Below, one piece after another: positions 5,378-6,733 of a DNA stretch of 6,733 bases. The stretch covers positions 1-6,733 of the forward strand of contig CAMLSI010000299.1 in assembly GCA_946482585.1 (NCBI GenBank), in the 5' to 3' direction. Source of the DNA: an uncultured Lysobacteraceae bacterium. Lineage in GTDB: Bacteria > Pseudomonadota > Gammaproteobacteria > Xanthomonadales > Rhodanobacteraceae. Below the pieces are notes generated by a model. It saw only the letters and a list, made by a program, of their open reading frames with translations, was not told where the DNA came from and ran no database searches. Within the stretch, counting starts at the first letter, position 1, and every line of letters begins with the position of its first letter. Both the position numbers and the translations under genes were made by a program.

Positions 5378-6733
5378 TTACGGCGTGGCGGGCTGGAAAG
5401 TGTCGGCGAAGATCTTCTCGGCCTTGTTCAACGCGGCGACCATGTCGATCTGTCCGAAGCCCTGCACGGGGTTCGGGAACGTCGTCGCCGGGATACCGCC
5501 ACAGACCTGCGTGCTGCTCGTGAGCGGCACGGCGGTCGAGCGCAGCAGGTCGGCCACGGCGGCCGGGTTGCCCTTGAGGCCCGGGTTCACCTGCATCATC
5601 AGCGCGACCGCGCCGGCGACGTGCGGCGTCGCCATGCTCGTGCCGCTCATCGAGGTGTAGGCCGTATCGCTACTGCGCGTGATCGAACGCACGCTCGATC
5701 CCGGCGCGACGACATCGGGTTTGTTGACCGAACCCGTGCCGGTGCCGGCGGCGACCGGACCGCGCCCCGAGAAGCTCGAGATCGCATCGGCCGAGGTGGT
5801 CGAGCCGATCGTGAGCACGTTGTCGAGCGTGCCCGGCGCGTCACCGATCGTGCTGCAGGCGGAGCCGTTGTTGCCGGCCGCGGCGACGAACACGATGCCG
5901 CCCGCGATCAGGTTCTCGATCGCATTGCTGATCTCCGCGCCGGAAATCGCCGTGCAGCCTTCGGAAGTCGGACACCCCCAGGAGTTGCCGATGACGTCAG
6001 GCGCGAGGTCCGGATTCGGGTTCTGTCCGGCGAGATTCGTCGGCGCGAGGAACCACTGCGCGCACTCGTTGTACGTCGCCGGCGTGCCGTTGCCCGCATT
6101 CATGTTGCGGCAGCCGATCCACTTCGCACCGGGCGCGACACCGACCTGATTCGTTCCGCCGTCATCACCGACCATCGTGCCGATGGTGTGCGAACCGTGG
6201 CCGTTGTCGTCGCAAGGCGCCTGCGTATCGGCCACGCAGCTTCCGTTCGCGGCATGGATGGAGTCGTGCCAGTTGTAGTTGTGATCGGCGGTCTGCGTAC
6301 CCGCATCCCAGCCGCGGTATTTCGCCTTGATCGCGTTGTGCGTCCAGCGGATGCCGGTGTCCTGGCCCGCGATGACGACGCCGGCGCCGTTGACGCCGAG
6401 CGCCCAGACCTGCGGCGCCTTGATCTTGTTCACGCCCCACTCGATCGCGCTCGGCGCGAGCGGACGCTGCGGCGCTTCGTCCTGCGGCAGGCGCAAGGTC
6501 GTCGGTGCATTCGATGCGATCGCCTCGACGTCCTCGCGCGCGGCGAGCACGGCGAGCTGCGCCGGCGTCAGTCGCGCCTGGATCGAGTTCGTGATCCAGA
6601 ACGGGCGATAGCTCACGCCTTCGGCGTCGAGCCAGCGGCGCAGATCGGCCTGCGTGACGTCGGCGGTCGCGCGCAGCATGTCGACGAGCGCGCGGCGACG
6701 TTCGAGGTAATTGCCTTCGGTGCGCAGCAGCGA
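5378..6733 (-). CDS. Secreted subtilisin-like serine protease, bacillopeptidase-F type (N-terminus outside window)
   Basis: This is an S8 peptidase. The frame stays open to the right edge (SLLRTEGNYLERRRALVD before the first in-window Met at 6679), so the true start and signal peptide lie outside. Numbering from that Met, residues 1-70 look like an inhibitor-I9-style propeptide (LRRWLDAEGVSYRPFWITN at 13-31; LTPAQLAVLAAREDVEAIAS at 37-56). The catalytic domain follows: D107 in AGQDTG, H161 in NGHGSH, oxyanion N270 in AAGNNGS, and S348 in SGTSMATPH. The whole triad is intact. The segment NGHGSHTIGTMVGDDGG, with WIGCRNMNAGNG and NSWGCP, is characteristic of bacillopeptidase-F-like subtilases, and paired cysteines (C148/C156, C190/C206, C236/C242) fit an exported protein. 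The C-terminus KIFADTFQPATP resembles the tail of the broken dioxygenase. It probably degrades extracellular protein for nutrition. A hairpin follows the stop. Confidence 0.93.
   Translation of the reverse strand, partial: SLLRTEGNYLERRRALVDMLRATADVTQADLRRWLDAEGVSYRPFWITNSIQARLTPAQLAVLAAREDVEAIASNAPTTLRLPQDEAPQRPLAPSAIEWGVNKIKAPQVWALGVNGAGVVIAGQDTGIRWTHNAIKAKYRGWDAGTQTADHNYNWHDSIHAANGSCVADTQAPCDDNGHGSHTIGTMVGDDGGTNQVGVAPGAKWIGCRNMNAGNGTPATYNECAQWFLAPTNLAGQNPNPDLAPDVIGNSWGCPTSEGCTAISGAEISNAIENLIAGGIVFVAAAGNNGSACSTIGDAPGTLDNVLTIGSTTSADAISSFSGRGPVAAGTGTGSVNKPDVVAPGSSVRSITRSSDTAYTSMSGTSMATPHVAGAVALMMQVNPGLKGNPAAVADLLRSTAVPLTSSTQVCGGIPATTFPNPVQGFGQIDMVAALNKAEKIFADTFQPATP

Noticed and set aside
1..6733. 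Mobile element, CRISPR array, tRNA or rRNA, phage or defence system
   Set aside because: No transposase, terminal repeats, regularly spaced repeats, cloverleaf or defence-family motifs were seen by eye on either strand.

Overview
The window is GC-rich, and its genes show the strong G/C third-position bias of high-GC proteobacteria. Gene content and style suggest a gammaproteobacterium of the Xanthomonadales/Lysobacterales, perhaps near Dokdonella or Rhodanobacter. The clues are a bacillopeptidase-F-like protease, an intradiol-dioxygenase-like protein, and an aspartate/phenylalanine-rich C-terminal tail on both. This placement is inferred from protein flavour only.

Layout, left to right. Positions 1-292 (minus) hold the first 97 codons of an acyl-CoA dehydrogenase that reads as glutaryl-CoA dehydrogenase; the rest lies outside the window. 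A divergent intergenic region (293-520) carries two small inverted repeats and weak promoter candidates. Positions 521-1348 (plus) encode a CE4-type polysaccharide deacetylase with no signal peptide. Positions 1452-2139 (plus) are the wreck of an intradiol-dioxygenase-like gene: the front is missing, there is a frameshift near 1896, and an in-frame amber codon sits at 1954-1956. From 2177 to 5377 everything is on the minus strand. First come two adjacent paralogous genes (2177-2713 and 2758-3252) of a family I cannot name, with a GNAT-like C-terminal layout. Next is a membrane-anchored Sel1-like repeat protein (3354-4298), whose start overlaps the stop of a cytosolic 5'-nucleotidase of the cN-I type (4298-5230). 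The 147-base gap at 5231-5377 is rich in inverted repeats. A secreted subtilisin-like protease (5378-6733, minus) runs off the right edge.

How the genes relate. The 5'-nucleotidase and Sel1-like genes are probably translationally coupled, and the two paralogues downstream could belong to the same transcript. I see no pathway linking the remaining genes. The window looks like an ordinary chromosomal neighbourhood: no mobile element, RNA gene, CRISPR array or phage gene was recognised. The points most worth following are the tandem paralogue pair, the C-terminal tail shared by the protease and the dead dioxygenase, the decay of the dioxygenase gene, and the double palindrome in the divergent promoter region.
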